A stretch of 64,000 bases of DNA from Tillus elongatus (taxonomy: Eukaryota; Arthropoda; Insecta; Coleoptera; Cleridae): assembly GCA_964006375.1 (NCBI GenBank), contig OZ023265.1, forward strand, positions 158,457,618 through 158,521,617, read 5' to 3'. The notes under the pieces were generated by a model. The model had not been told where the DNA came from, did no database searches, and worked only from the letters and a program-made list of their open reading frames with translations. Both the position numbers and the translations under genes were made by a program. Below are positions 25,386 to 37,924 of this stretch, one piece after another; position 1 is the stretch's first letter; the number at the start of each line of letters is the position of its first letter.

Positions 25386-26126
25386 GAGACACACTTGGTT
25401 TTCGGGTTGAACCACGTCCAGAATTTATTAAAATTCGACGCTCCTGTTTTGGAGCCATTTTCAAGAAGCAAAGGAAATATGTGAGGGCACTCTAAGACCT
25501 CAATCTGACTACTCCTTAGAGCGGTGGCCAAAGATGGGTTGGGTTGTTGTAGCTCGGTTACGGGGCCTTAATCTGCCTACTCGCCAAATCTCGCCGGAGA
25601 TCGTCTCTAAGGTCTCAGTGTGTTCAACACTAGGGCTCAGAGAGATCTGGCAGTTCGTTTCAAGTCTTGTATTGTATGTATTGTTCCGTCTACCTGCTTC
25701 GTTATCAGTTAATGTTGTTGGGTCACAGTCAATTAAGTCAGGAGCTATGGTCACGGTACTTAGAGAATTGAGAGAATTAAGAGGATTACAAGCATTTATT
25801 GAGACAGATAAGGAGGCACTGAAATTGTCTATTGAATTTCTTTTCTTTTTGTGTGTTTGTAATGAAGATATAATAGGTTTCTAAGTAATGGGAGCGCGAT
25901 ACCATCATCTTCCTTATTTTAACAATCAGGACGTTTTTCGATCTCGATTGCTCTGCGGATAATTCTCGTTTTGAAGTTGTAAATCGGGGCTATTGTTTTG
26001 GCATTATAGACGTCTATTTTGTGTCCTGTATGATTGATGCCTGGGCAGCGCCGATGAGGGGTCGGATTTTTTAACTGCGAGGGTGTGTTCATATATTCTA
26101 TTGTGGATGCGTCTATTTATTTGTCC

Positions 26127-26426
26127 TCAATAAGTTCGGGAACAGTCGGAACAAGGAATTTCGTAAACTCCGTGAGATTCGTTTGGAATCGTATCCTTGG
26201 AAGTTTTTATCAGATCTGACAGTTTTTGATCTGTTGTGAATACGGTTTTGATATTATTGGTTCTGAAAATTTGGCTGAGTTTGTCAGTGGCACCTTTAAT
26301 GTATGGTAAAAACGCTGTGTGTTGTTGTGTGGATCCTGGCTGTTCTTGTTGTGGTGTTGTGGTGTTTTGTTGTGCGTTTCTAATGTTTCGTAATATGTTA
26401 TTGTTGTCGTATCCGTTTTCTAGCAA
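26127..26426 (-). pseudogene. Penelope linker and start of GIY-YIG nuclease
   Basis: Contains LPYIKGATDKLSQIFRTNNI and the Penelope-specific VYEIPCSDCSRTYI, where the VY and YI residues correspond to the GIY-YIG pair. The frame breaks after the YI; the helix with the R-E residues lies in other frames around 25930-26120. Confidence 0.75.
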
Positions 26427-26866
26427 TGTTTAATTGTGTCTGTTTATTGTTGTTGTCCGTTAGTCTAAGGGATCGTGTTACTAGTGTTCGAACCACGGAA
26501 TTTAGTTGCGATGGGTGATGGTGATATTGGGCGTTAAGCTAACGATTAGTGTGGGTTGGTTTTCGGTAAACAGTGTAAGAAAATCCTCTGACTGGGTTTT
26601 TAGTGATTCGTACATCTAAGAAAGGCAAAGAAAATTTATTTTCTATTTACATGGTGAACTGGATTTGGGGGTTGATGTTATTTAGGTAAGGAAGGAATTT
26701 GCTAGAGATTCTTTACCGTATGGCCAGACATCGAAAATGTCGTCAACGTATCTTAACCAACAGGTTGGTTTAAGTTGGGACGTTGGCCAAAGCAGGAGAG
26801 AGTAGTGAACCAGTTGGAGCACCTCGAACTTGTTTGTCAAATTTGTTTTGAAAAAGGAAATAAGTG

Positions 26867-27616
26867 TTAGATGTGCAGTGTTCTAGAAGAGCTAAGGTAT
26901 CGTGTGAAATTTTGTGTTTTTTTTTTGAGAATGTCAAGGGTTTCAGATAGAGGTATACTAGTGAATAAGGAAACTATATCAAAGCTAACTAGGGTGCCGT
27001 TTTGAGAAATGGTGCTGTTTTGAAGAAGGTCAATGAAATGGGTGGAGTTTTTGATATAGGATATAGCGTTTTTTACTAATGGTTGGACAGTTTTGGCTAG
27101 ATGTTTTGAAAGTTTTTGTGTGGGTGAACGGTAGGCACTTACGATATGGCGAAGGGGAATATCAGGCTTATGGATTTTCGGGAGACCGTATTTTCTGGGG
27201 ATGCGAGATGATTTTTCGCGGGAGATTAGTTCTTTTTTGAGGTCAGGACTGAGTTGGGAGTTGTTGATGATAGTTTTGGTTTTCTTTTCAAGATAAGTTG
27301 TAGGGTCGTTAGGGATTTGTTTGTAGTCTGTGCTGTTTAGTATATTGTCCATCTTTTGTATATAGTCTGTTTTGTCGAGTATGACTGTAGCCTTGACTGT
27401 GTCTGCTGGTAGTATTATAATTTCTGTGTTTTGGTTTAGGTCTCTGATTGACTGTCGCTCGTGAGAACAAATGTTGGAAGATGGAGGTTTGGCAGGACGT
27501 AATATCCTGAAAATGTCTTGTCTCGTAATTTCAGCTTCGTCAGTCAGTAAGTGTGTTATAGCTTCTTCTGATTGAAAATTTATCTTTTCTGTTGAAATAA
27601 ATTTAGGGGTTAGCAC
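26867..27616 (-). pseudogene. Penelope-like reverse transcriptase core
   Basis: A 249-residue open segment. It contains the Penelope RT signature KIHKPDIPLRHIVSAYRSPT, the F-D-I-V-S-L-F-T catalytic block and the following SETLDILKKK. The frame then breaks near 26920; the remaining RT motifs including YVDD continue in shifted frames down to about 26600. The enzyme would prime reverse transcription at DNA breaks made by its GIY-YIG nuclease. Not functional as it stands. Confidence 0.8.
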
Positions 27617-28084
27617 AAAATTAAAAACTTTGATGGCGACGTCATTTATGTTGGAATTTGAAAGGTTCTGAACTACTATAGTAGGATTGGCATTATGTGA
27701 GTGTTGTTTAAGATTTTTGTTGTTTAAAAGATACTGTAATTTTCTTTTCTGTACATCTGCCTTTGTAGTGTAACATGTTCTGATTTACTATGTGAAAGTC
27801 TGTCTAGTGTGTCCCAAAGTGTAGGGTGTATTTTGAATGTGTGTTTTTTTATTCACGTGTCGTAAAGCAGTGTGTTGGTAGTGTTAAGGTGACGTCTTTG
27901 GAATTTCTAAGGAGAGCAAAGCCTGTTCGTTTTAAAATGTTGGAGATGCTATGTGATTTGGTGTAGTGTCTAAGTTGAGAGGATTTTGGGGCCACGTAAT
28001 GATAAGGGCAGGCTTTTAGAAAGGTGATGTCACAAAGGAGACGGAATTTGCGGATAAGAAGTTTGTTGTAAGTTTTGGTATAAG

Positions 28085-28254
28085 ATAAAAGTTCCTCCCC
28101 GTAGAGGCGAGTCGCACATCACCCATAACTCATTGGAAGCCAGCCTTTCCACATTCTAGTGAAAAAGACCGACTGTCTGAATACGGACCTGGAACCCGCG
28201 ACCTCCTAGTCTAATTCTAGAGGTATCTCACCTCGCGAACTGAGCTATTCGGCT

Positions 28255-28256
<2 letters not shown>
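28085..28256 (-). mobile_element. tRNA-derived SINE
   Basis: The minus strand begins GCCGAATAGCTCAGTTCGCG, with box A (TAGCTCAGTTCG), and has a box B-like GGGTTCCAGGTCC about 50 bp on: an internal RNA polymerase III promoter. A body of about 100 bp follows with no ORF. It sits exactly between the Penelope remnant and the (TA)n tract at 28257. Confidence 0.65.
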
Positions 28257-28345
<89 letters not shown>

Positions 28346-28352
28346 GTGTGTG
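28257..28352. repeat. (TA)n followed by (TG)n
   Basis: TA repeat to 28340, then TTTGTGTGTGTGTG. Confidence 0.95.
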
Positions 28353-28890
28353 TATAAAGTGTGTTTCACTTGAAATGTAACACCTCGTTAACTTTTCTAT
28401 TTCTAAGCGAATTTTAAAAAACTTTTATTTTGTATGTGAATCTTGTGAAGCTTCTTTGAATGAGTAAACTACATTTTGTCCTCAGTAAATAACTACCCTA
28501 CTGTGACCAAAAATTATTGCAACAGTGGTGGCTTCCTTCACATCGACATCGAATTCTAGTGCCTTTATTTTTGATAACTAGTACATCTACATATCCTTTA
28601 AATAAAAATAAATTTACCAAAGAATTGGGATATATTAAGAACGTGTCCGAATATTAAAGATACACTTCTTTCCTAGTGGAAGAATTACATAACAAACAGA
28701 AAACAAAGAAAATGTTAGCAAAATCAACGACTTTTACAAGAGAGAAAGTCGAAAAAACGATGTTTGCTTACCATTTGAACCTTGAATCACGAGGGGTCTA
28801 GCTAGCATTTTTAAAAAGACAATTCGCAACTAATATTTTCCACAAAAAAATACTTTAAAAAAACTGGCCCGGTAACCCAAAAGGCAAGGA
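28353..28890. other. No gene recognised
   Basis: AT-rich spacer; TAAAGTGTGTTTCACTTGAA at its start hints at a mariner-like end, but no partner was found. Confidence 0.35.
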
Positions 28891-29131
28891 CAGTACCGCT
28901 AAAATGTCGCGAGTTTATGAAATGAGTGGTTAAGATTGTGATCTTAAATACGTCGGAGAAATAAAAAGATCTATTGAAATTAGATTTGATAAACATTTAG
29001 CACAGTTAAGATACCGTACTATAGATAGATCTTCCCTTGCCCGGCATATTTGCGATACTAATCACCACGTATATAAGGAGAATTTAAAATTGATTAAAAA
29101 TGTTAGACAACCGCAACAGCTAAGCGCTTAA
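28891..29131 (+). pseudogene. Penelope-like GIY-YIG nuclease fragment
   Basis: The + frame reads SRVYEMSG, a stop, then DCDLKYVGEIKRSIEIRFDK, SLARHICDTNHHVYKENLKL and a stop after QQLSA. VY..C.DCD..YVGE is the Penelope GIY-YIG signature, and R and H residues follow at the usual spacing. One in-frame stop interrupts it. Orientation is opposite to the element at 25386-28084 and the sequence differs, so it is a separate insertion. It ends at (TA)n. Confidence 0.75.

Positions 29132-29134
<3 letters not shown>

Positions 29135-29202
<68 letters not shown>
29135..29202. repeat. (TA)n tract after the GIY-YIG fragment
   Basis: About 68 bp of uninterrupted TA directly after the Penelope fragment. 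Confidence 0.95.
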
Positions 29203-29204
<2 letters not shown>

Positions 29205-30376
29205 TAAATATAGCAATAATCATAATTGTATGAACTTCGTACCGCCGCATATGGGAGGCCGGTTGATAAGTCACTTCACAAGAAAGACCGGCCGAAGCAC
29301 GTCCGTTAGATAATAAAATAATTTATGTATTTCTGTCAAACAAAATATGTTCATTTTTGTACCGTTGGACCACCCTCAATCTTTATGGACCAACTACCTC
29401 CACAAGAACATACGTAGAATTGTAGATGTAAGATTTTTAGAATTATTCATCCACTGATGACGCCAACTTGGTTAGTGTAACGATTGTAAGTTTTTTTGTG
29501 TGTGTTGTGGTGATTTGGGTTCTCCAAGTGTACTTATCAGTGCTCATCATAGGCCCAATCTTCGCTTAAAGAATCATCATCATAGTCTTGCAATTATGTC
29601 ACTCTACCTGCAGCAGGTACTTTTAATTTATGCTGGTTTTTCAGAAGCGTTCCTGTGGTTTAATACTTCCCCTTTTCTCATTTTGAAATAAATGTTAGAT
29701 ACAAGATAATATTTGCCAAGCAATTTTCTTGAAAAGTCACGTTTTCATGGTAAAATCTTGATATTGGCCAAATGCTGCATTTCGCTCTAGAGTTCACTTA
29801 AACAAAATTATCATATCAATATTATTTGACAAAAGTTTAAAAACTAGTTTATCTATATAATTCAAACTTATTTGACGTCAAGGAGCATGAGGTAGTAATT
29901 TTCCCTACTAAATTAAATCAGCCCGTTAAGAGCAGAAAGAAAGTTAATTAAAAAACTTTGTAGGTCTTCTTAGAATATCAATTAGGCTAAACATTTAAGT
30001 TGAATGAGTTATAGGTGCAAATATTTACCAAATTCAGGGTATAGAGCCAATTCAAATATTTATTTCTGGTATCTTGAATTTTTTAAAGGTCCGGACGAAG
30101 GAAGTGGGTCCTGGCAACAAATTTTCATATCGAAAAATAATACCAGTTTGGTATACAAACCATGCTGCAAAAATTCTCAGTTATAAAAACACAGAGTTTT
30201 ATTTAAGAAATTAAACTATAGTATTATTTTTTCTTCATCAGCCGATCGTTATACCGAAGAGGTTTTTTGGTGTTTCCTCTAATTAAATATATTCTTGTTG
30301 AATTTTTCATTTAATTTAGAAGAGAAACTATCTCTTGTATTTAATGCTCTTGAAACCTTTACGTATATGTACATAT

Positions 30377-30388
<12 letters not shown>
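29203..30388. other. Unassigned; possible Penelope non-coding end
   Basis: Contains an inverted GGCCGGT/ACCGGCC pair at about 29250-29285. TCATCCACTGATGACGCCAA at about 29446 resembles Penelope terminal non-coding regions. No coding gene seen. Confidence 0.35.

Positions 30389-30462
<74 letters not shown>
30389..30462. repeat. (TA)n tract at the Mar-D terminus
   Basis: TA repeat ending at AGGGCGTATTGAAAACG, the mariner end. Confidence 0.95.
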
Positions 30463-30466
<4 letters not shown>

Positions 30467-31850
30467 CGTATTGAAAACGAAACAGACCGATTTGCGTCCA
30501 GAGAAATTTTTGTTTTAGAAACACTGAAACACGTCAATTTTAATATTGAGGGGGACATGTTTTGACATAAAACTCAACTTTGTCACATCAACCCCTTAAG
30601 GGTGGTGATAACAACACTTATATTTTAAATAGGGAACATGGGTCGAGTGTTACATCATTTGAAAGCTCTTTCTTTTATGGATTCAGCACACAAATTTTTT
30701 TGGAAGTTTTATTAACTCGTTTAAAAATTATTCACAGTTGGGGTTGCAAGAACATATTTCATTCATTGTGATAATAAATACACTAATTAGTCAATTTTTC
30801 GTTAAAAAAAACTAAAAAACACAACCAAACGTTCAAAAATGTTTATTCAGTTAAGTAAGTGTTCAAATTGTTGACCACGAGCTTCCATACAAAAGTACAA
30901 ATTTTGTTCAAAACGAACTCTGACATTCTGGAGCATTTGTAGAGTTACTAGACGGCATTCTTCAACAATGCGTCGTAGTAATTCTTCCAGAGACTCCAGT
31001 TCTGTTGCGTAAGGAGTTAAATCCGGTGATCTAGGGGGGCACTCAATAGCACCTCTACGCCCAATCCATTGTCCTGGAAACTGTCTGTTCAAAAACTACC
31101 TAACACGTTGTGAAAAATGCGGAGGAGCTCCATCTTGTTGAAACACTAATTGATTTTCTTGATGGCGATCATCATTTTTAACAATGTCAATTGGTAGAGG
31201 ATAAACGATATCTTCTAGTAACTCCAAATACGTTTCGCCACTCAAATTGCCATGAAGAAAAATTAGTCCGATTAAACGGTCTCCAAAACTGCCGGTCCAG
31301 GCATTCGTCTTCTGTGGAAGTTGAGTGTGAACTTCGTGAAAATTTATTGGATTATTATCTGCCTAATAACGACAATTATGGCGATTGACTGTAATAAAAA
31401 CGTACACTTGTCTGAAAAACAGATAGAACATAAACTTCCAGTTATCAGCTATTCGTGCAGTCATAACTTCACAAAACTCCAGCGGCCGATCAAAATCATC
31501 TTCATTCAGTTGTTGTACAAGATGAATTTTATACAGGTGAAATTTATGATGCTTCAATATTCTCTGAATAGTTCTTCTTTTGATGTTTGTAACAGTGGCC
31601 AATTTTCTCGTCCTCATAGCTGGGTCTGCAGCAATTTGTCCTAAAACTTCAATCTCAGTAGTCTCATTTCTAAGCGGAAATTCACGTTCAGGATCCCGTT
31701 TTTTGTTGGCTACTAAACCACTTTGTCGAAACTTTGCAACTAACTCCAAAATATATTTTCTGTTAACATGTCTGTTCGGGTGTCGTTCATTAAACAAATT
31801 TGGGGTACGGTTGGCACAGTCATCGTTTTTGACGGATGTCAATCCGTTGA
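30463..31850 (-). mobile_element. Mar-D: DD41D mariner, one end missing
   Basis: The right end in + coordinates' left side (30463-30720) matches the inverted repeats of Mar-C (GAAAACGAAACAGACCGATT, GACATGTTTTGACATAAAAC, GAAAGCTCTTTC). The transposase follows on the minus strand. Upstream of about 31850 the expected opposite inverted repeat is absent and unrelated sequence appears, so the copy is 5'-truncated or recombined. Confidence 0.8.
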
Positions 31851-31896
31851 AACATCCTTCTGTCTGGAATTCTCCTATTTGGGAAGGATTCTTCAT
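30847..31896 (-). pseudogene. DD41D transposase (Mar-D), broken
   Basis: N-terminal helix-turn-helix segment reads VNRKYILELVAKFRQSGLVA and TRKLATVTNIKRRTIQRIL. The first catalytic region (FSDKCTF) is present but in a shifted frame near 31420. Then NRHNCRY and FFDRLIG-like sequence, FQQDGAPPHFSQRVR and a stop before FLNRQFPGQWIG. About 13 codons including the third catalytic Asp are deleted after RSPDLTP, joining directly to YATELESLEE. C-terminus GQQFEHLLN is intact. The first about 15 codons do not match Mar-C. Confidence 0.8.
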
Positions 31897-32393
31897 ACAG
31901 TCGTTTTACCTCATAACAGTTACCAAGAGCCCGTGAATACATATAATGCATGCCTGTTAGTTCATTGTTGGTATAGACTTCCATATTTAAATAGAAAAAT
32001 TACGGACAATACAATTAATTACTTTAAAAAAGTGAGTAGTCTCAAACGTAAAAGTCAAATGTAGCATAAATGACGACGAAAACGCAAAAGTCAAGTCCCG
32101 TAACGATGGAATCCACTTTGTTAAATGCTTGTTATCATGGCTTTAAAATTTAAAAAACTAAGCATTTGCGGATCCATGTTTATATGAAAAAATAGTCTTA
32201 TTTTTTGTGCTGAATGTGCACCTGTAACATAGACCATCATTTTTGAAACACTCTGTATAGTTTTATAGTACTTGACAGTGATACAATAATTGAAGTTAAC
32301 TTCCAATCATATGTAATTTTATGTTATTAATTCTAGAACTTGTTACCAGTACAAATGAACTGTTTTGAGTTCGCGAACAATGAATATTAAAAA
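31897..32393. other. Unassigned spacer
   Basis: No coding signal. GAAACACTCTGTATA at about 32250 looks like a mariner terminus; no partner end was found. Confidence 0.35.
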
Positions 32394-33188
<795 letters not shown>

Positions 33189-33895
33189 TAAAAACAAACA
33201 TATCGGAAGTGTAATACAGTCAAAACCAATTGAAGGGTAAGCCGTCTGTACACTAGAAACAATAATAACCCGTTAAAGTGTTTTTATGTGAACAGTGGTA
33301 TTTCGCAAGTACCTACTCATTATTAGAGAGCACTTGCTTTGGCAACTAGCCAACCACTTCGAACTGTTGATAAAACCATTATAATATGTATGCGATCAAT
33401 CTTTTAAACATCCTTACGAGGAGAGGCCAATCTTTAAATTGCTGCTTCGTAAATAAGCATTAACGACCAAGCTGATTAGTTAGTATAAACTTCTGGTATA
33501 ATAAAGATTGATTGCCGGTTTTGATCGACACATCGTTTAATCTATACGAGGTAGGTAGCAAAAGCGAGTAAATGTATATTTTTTAAATTATCTCACGCAG
33601 TAAAAGTAACGGATGTCCTTGGAATTAGTTAAGTTGCATTTTTAGAAGTAACTTTTAAACTATTAAAAATATAATAAAAGTCCGAACGCAGCAATTGCGT
33701 TATGCCAGCAGATTCTCAAAAAATCTTTCAAATCACGAAGAATCACGAAGAATCACAAAAAAGTCAGAAAAAAACATTGTATTTCGAAAAAGCTGGTTTG
33801 GTGAAATTTATGCCATGTGTTGCTGTTATTGTTGAAAGCCTTTTTTTATTTGTTACTTACTTTTACAAATTTTAATGACCGGCTAAGTTAAAAAT
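33189..33895. other. Unassigned, with a solitary TAcore right end
   Basis: At 33676-33720 a diverged right end (CCGAACGCAGCAATTGCGTT) is followed by GAATCACGAAGAATCAC direct repeats. Nothing else recognised. Confidence 0.45.
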
Positions 33896-34360
33896 AAAAA
33901 AAGCTCGGGACGCAGCAAGTGCGTTATGGTAGTGAATTTTTATTAAATGCTTCAAACTTGAATAACTCAATTTTCTATAAACTTAGAAAGTTTTATTCCG
34001 GTATGTAGTGAGGTCTTTCCTCACGCAGGATATCCACCAAAATTCATTAAAATAACTTTGTAATATTCGGACAATTTTTTTTTTCAAAAGAAAATTCAAA
34101 ATGTGAATAACTCAATTTTGTATCAACCTAGAAAGTTAAATTTTGGTACGTAGTAAGGTATCCCCAAGGCAATATATCTAGTAAATTTCATTAAAACAGC
34201 TTTGTCATTTTCGGAGAAAATTTTTTTTTTGAAAGAAAACTCAAAAATGTCTCGGAAAACCCTGTCCGATTTTCTTGGCTAACAAACTCATCCAAGCCAT
34301 TAATAAAATAAAGGCACTTACCGAGTTTCATTGAAATCAGTTAATTATTTTCTGAGTTAT

Positions 34361-34455
<95 letters not shown>

Positions 34456-34586
34456 ATATAAAAATTGAAACTGACCCCGGATATGGGTTCTAGGGGTCCT
34501 AGTTCGCGCTCATTTGAAAAAAAATTGAAAAGTCTCACCATCGATACTACTCTATTAGTGAATTTTTTTAAATAAAAATTCACTTA
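33896..34586 (-). mobile_element. TAcore element, complete copy (minus)
   Basis: Right end GGGACGCAGCAAGTGCGTTA, two tandem sub-blocks, right block (GTTAATTATTTTCTGAGTTA), (TA)n at 34364-34452, left block CCCCGGATATGGGTTCTAGG, and the A/T hairpin ending near 34586. It is the minus-strand counterpart of 5943-6652. Confidence 0.85.
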
Positions 34587-35149
34587 AATGCATTGCTATT
34601 TATAGTAGTAATGGAAAAAAACAGTTATTTTCTGTTAACAGTTGAAGCCGTTAACGTTATTTAATAATAATCGTTGAAAAAAACGGCTTCAGTTATTTTA
34701 AACTGGATAGTCGATCAATAGTATCCTACATTCCCAAAGCTGTGAGCGATAGCGAGCACACTAGTATAAATGCATTGTATTTGTACCCCGTTATTTCACG
34801 TAGTGTATAAATCTCAAATTTTGTCGATATGAAAAGGAAACAACGGGTAAAGAAATTATAATAAGCGTGTCGTAAATCTCTTGCCACTCTGAAGTGAAAC
34901 TTTTAGAAAGGAATCTTCTATAAGAATTTACTTAGATGTTTTAGGAATTATAAACTAGTCATTTCTCACAAATTTATTTTATCAGGGTCTTTACGTAAAT
35001 GTCAATGCCACAGCAAAAATCAATAAATATCATTATTTATTACGCCTTGGGACGTTAGACGTTAGAACTTTTATTGCCACACAGGGAGTGATTCTAAGAA
35101 CTCCATAACATAACGCAGCTAATAAAATTTCGGTAAAGAAACAGTATAA
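34587..35149. other. Unassigned; hairpin and promoter-like repeat unit 1
   Basis: TGAAGCCGTTAACG and inverse CGTTGAAAAAAACGGCTTCA form a hairpin at 34643-34695. CCCAAAGCTGTGAGCGATAG with GAGCACACTAGTATAAATGC at 34733-34778 recurs at 35806-35852. Confidence 0.4.
34733..34778 (+). repeat. Promoter-like repeat, unit 1
   Basis: AAAGCTGTGAGCGATAGCG then CACACTAGTATAAATGC. The partner at 35806-35852 reads AAAGCTGTTAGCGAGAGCG then CACACAGTATAAATAAC. Each ends in a TATAAAT box. They are about 1.07 kb apart in direct orientation, which could reflect LTRs; no coding region lies between them. Confidence 0.5.
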
Positions 35150-35333
35150 AAAATTGGGTTTGAGTTTTAAAAAAATTGAAAGATATACAGTATTAATTGT
35201 TTATTTACTTATTTTAATATTCGTTGTTTTAAAATTAGTTTCAAAAATTTCAAAGGGCTGTAACTTGGAGGAGAATGGGTTTCAAGAAAAACTTAATAAA
35301 AAGACACCCCTTATTTTTCGCCAAAGAATCACC

Positions 35334-35336
<3 letters not shown>
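35150..35336 (+). mobile_element. Mar-E: mariner-type terminus fragment at (TA)n
   Basis: Ends with GCCAAAGAATCACCCTGTA immediately before (TA)n; in inverse it starts TACAGGGTGATTC, a typical mariner end. The opposite terminus and transposase are not seen. Confidence 0.5.

Positions 35337-35411
<75 letters not shown>
35337..35411. repeat. (TA)n tract at the Mar-E terminus
   Basis: About 75 bp of TA repeat following ACCCTG. Confidence 0.95.
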
Positions 35412-35415
<4 letters not shown>

Positions 35416-36133
35416 TTTTATATTGTATTAAAAAATGTTGTATCATTATATTTTTTTAATCAATTTGATAACTATTATCAGACAAACGAAAATGACGTGT
35501 TAACTGTTTTCCTAGGTAATGTATATAAATTTAAATAAATAAGTACTTTAATTTCACGTGAAATAACCCTATTTTGCGTTGTCTATAGTGAAAGTAATAA
35601 CACGTTTTTACAGAAATTCATCTTTTCACCTAACATTTTCTATTATTAAATATTTGGCTTTACATACTAGTGGGAAACTCAACTGTTTGAAAAATAACAG
35701 CTTCTCAGTTTAACAGAATAGTAGTAGTGTCCGTATGCCGTATCCCCATCAACAACCGGTTAAAGTTAAAATTAAAATGAAACCGTTTTATTGTACCGAA
35801 AATCCCACGTTCCTAAAGCTGTTAGCGAGAGCGAGCACACAGTATAAATAACGTGTTTAGCATTCCCAATCTCAAGGCTTTTCACCCCGTTAAATAGATA
35901 AATAAACAGTTGCCGATGAAAACCGATGTTTATTCATCGAAGCCGAACTAGTTGCAGTAGAACTGAAACAGACACGACTCCGCAATCTAGTTTAGTGTAA
36001 AAAGCGTTATTTTTTAAGCTGCTATTTTTATAAATCCATAACTGGTGGTTACCGTTACGGCTCGGTAACCGTTTAAAAATAGCTGACAGTTAAATAACGA
36101 CCCATCACTAATTTATAGTCATTAATATAGAAA
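35412..36133. other. Unassigned, with promoter-like repeat unit 2
   Basis: Contains the second TATAAAT-bearing unit at 35806-35852 and a GGTTACCGTTACGGCTCGG-CGGTAACC-like palindrome near 36045-36080. No gene recognised. Confidence 0.4.
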
Positions 36134-37388
36134 AATTTCAACACTCAGCAAGTGCGTTATAATAGTGAATTTTCATGAAGATTTCACACTTTTACTACGG
36201 TATATTACTAAAAGTAATACTTTTAATTTAAACAATGTCGAAGAACGGGTTTATATGTCTTAATATGTGCTCATTTGAAGAATTCCTCTCTTTCTATTAT
36301 CATAAAAAATATTTAAATCAGGTGGTCTATAAGAAAAAAAACACGTTGAATGCCTAAAACTCAATTTTCTATGACACTAGAAAATCAAAATTTGGTGAAT
36401 CTAGGTACTGCAGGTCTCTCTAAAATAAACTTGTATTACAAATCTCATTAAAGTTACAAAAGTTTATCAGAAGGAAACTTAGTTCATACCCAAGAAGTCA
36501 ATTCGTTACTCAAATAACTTGCCTACTTGAACAATTAATCAACAAATATTAACGTTAATATTCTTACTTTGATTTCCATACTATCATTTACGATTTAACC
36601 TCAAAACAGAGCTGTTAAACCATGATAAATAAAGAAAACACGTTAATATTATTTAGTTTCCAATTTTAAAAGCATAATATAGGTACAAGTGTTATATCTA
36701 ATTCAACGACAACTATTTACTGCTTAACCTCAAAACAGAGCTGTCAAAGCGTAATAAATAAACAAAATATGTTCTTATTCTTTAGTTTCCAATTTTAAAA
36801 GCAATATAGAGTCATTTACTGAACCCCAGAACAACTGTTAAACCATAATAAATAAACAAAACACACTATCCCATCTGGTTTTTACTTCAAGTAGCTGATA
36901 TAAAACTTCCTTATTTTCCCTTACAAATCCGCGAATCCGAATATACCCGAAGGCAATCATAAGGGTGGGGTCGTTACAGTTCTGGTATGAACGTTATCGT
37001 TGTACTATGATGTATGCCTGTGGTATATGTAATCTAACCGTGGCATGTGACTACTTTGTCTTTGCCTGGCATCATACTTTAACCACTTAAATTGTTTCAA
37101 TTCATGATATTAGATTTTATTTTAAATTGGTAAAAAAGTCAAAATTGTGTAAACCAACTTACTTCCAATTCACAACAGAAATGTACCCGCTTCAGTTCTA
37201 GCTACATGTAAAGTCTCATTCCAGGTACTTTAATATTTCAAAAATATAACGTATTCAAAACATTTTCACATACTTTTTGTCGAAAAATATTTTATTTATA
37301 GCTGATTGACGAACTTGTCCGCGATTGCAACGAAATTAAGGCTTGTGGCAAGTTTCGTTCGAATCAGTTTTTTTGAGTTATCGCTCGG

Positions 37389-37462
<74 letters not shown>

Positions 37463-37584
37463 TCAACCGGACCTTGGATATGGGTTCTAGGGGCACTAAT
37501 TCAAACTCATTTCAAAAAACATTCCGAATGTTTCACTATCGTTACCTCTCGATTAGCAAATTTTCTAACGAAAATTCTCTAATA
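36134..37584 (-). mobile_element. TAcore-type element, third subfamily, expanded
   Basis: Right end CAACACTCAGCAAGTGCGTT at 36136. (TA)n is 37397-37458. The left block is diverged (GGACCTTGGATATGGGTTCT, shared with 50915-50945) and a terminal A/T hairpin ends near 37584. The interior is unusually long, about 1.2 kb, and includes tandem repeats at 36588-36872. The whole may be one element or a TAcore with further insertions. Confidence 0.6.
36588..36872. repeat. Tandem repeat, about 125-bp period, 2.5 units
   Basis: Units start near 36590, 36714 and 36812. Each has ATTTAC..TTAACC.., an AGAGCTGT-type word, AAACCATGATAAATAAA-like sequence, then TTTAGTTTCCAATTTTAAAA in the first two. The third is shortened. 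Confidence 0.75.
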
Positions 37585-37924
37585 ATAAATAGATCAAATA
37601 TAAATTACTTGATCATGAGCTATAAAGGACGTGGATTCTTGCCATTTTTACCTGCATGTGAAGTGGCACTGTAGAAAGAGAGAGAGATGGTTTTCATAAT
37701 TTATTTTAGAATAAAATATTGAACATTGACATAATTAATAAATAAAGCAACATGATACCTGATGACAAATGGTGAAGATTGAAATTATTGATTTTAATAC
37801 ATTGAACTATAAGGTGAAATGAAAATTGTGATATAAATTGAAATATAAATTAAATAAAAACAATCAAATTAAGCCAACTTTACTTAACGTTGGGTGTTGC
37901 ACCTTAGGTGATGTAAAATGTTGT
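37585..37924. other. No gene seen
   Basis: AT-rich sequence with an AGAGAGAGAGATGG microsatellite scrap at 37676. Confidence 0.4.

Larger units (their letters stand above)
25386..28084 (-). mobile_element. Penelope-like retroelement (RT plus GIY-YIG), degraded
   Basis: Read on the minus strand. N-terminal segment with HYVAPKSSQLRHY near 28000. RT domain ORF at 27616-26867 with FISTEKINFQSEEAI, KYGLPKIHKPDIPLRHIVS and LVSFDIVSLFTSIPLSETL. Next GAPTGSLLSPALAN near 26810 and the catalytic YVDDIFDVWPYG near 26750. Then SLPFLDVRITKNPVRGFSYT. C-terminal GIY-YIG part with HGVYEIPCSDCSRTYI at about 26140-26180 and HTGHKIDVYNAKTIAP downstream (about 26000). Several stops and frameshifts break it. The 3' non-coding part (25386-25900) includes CTTCTTGAAAATGGCTCC. 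This is the only copy with most of the coding region. Confidence 0.85.
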
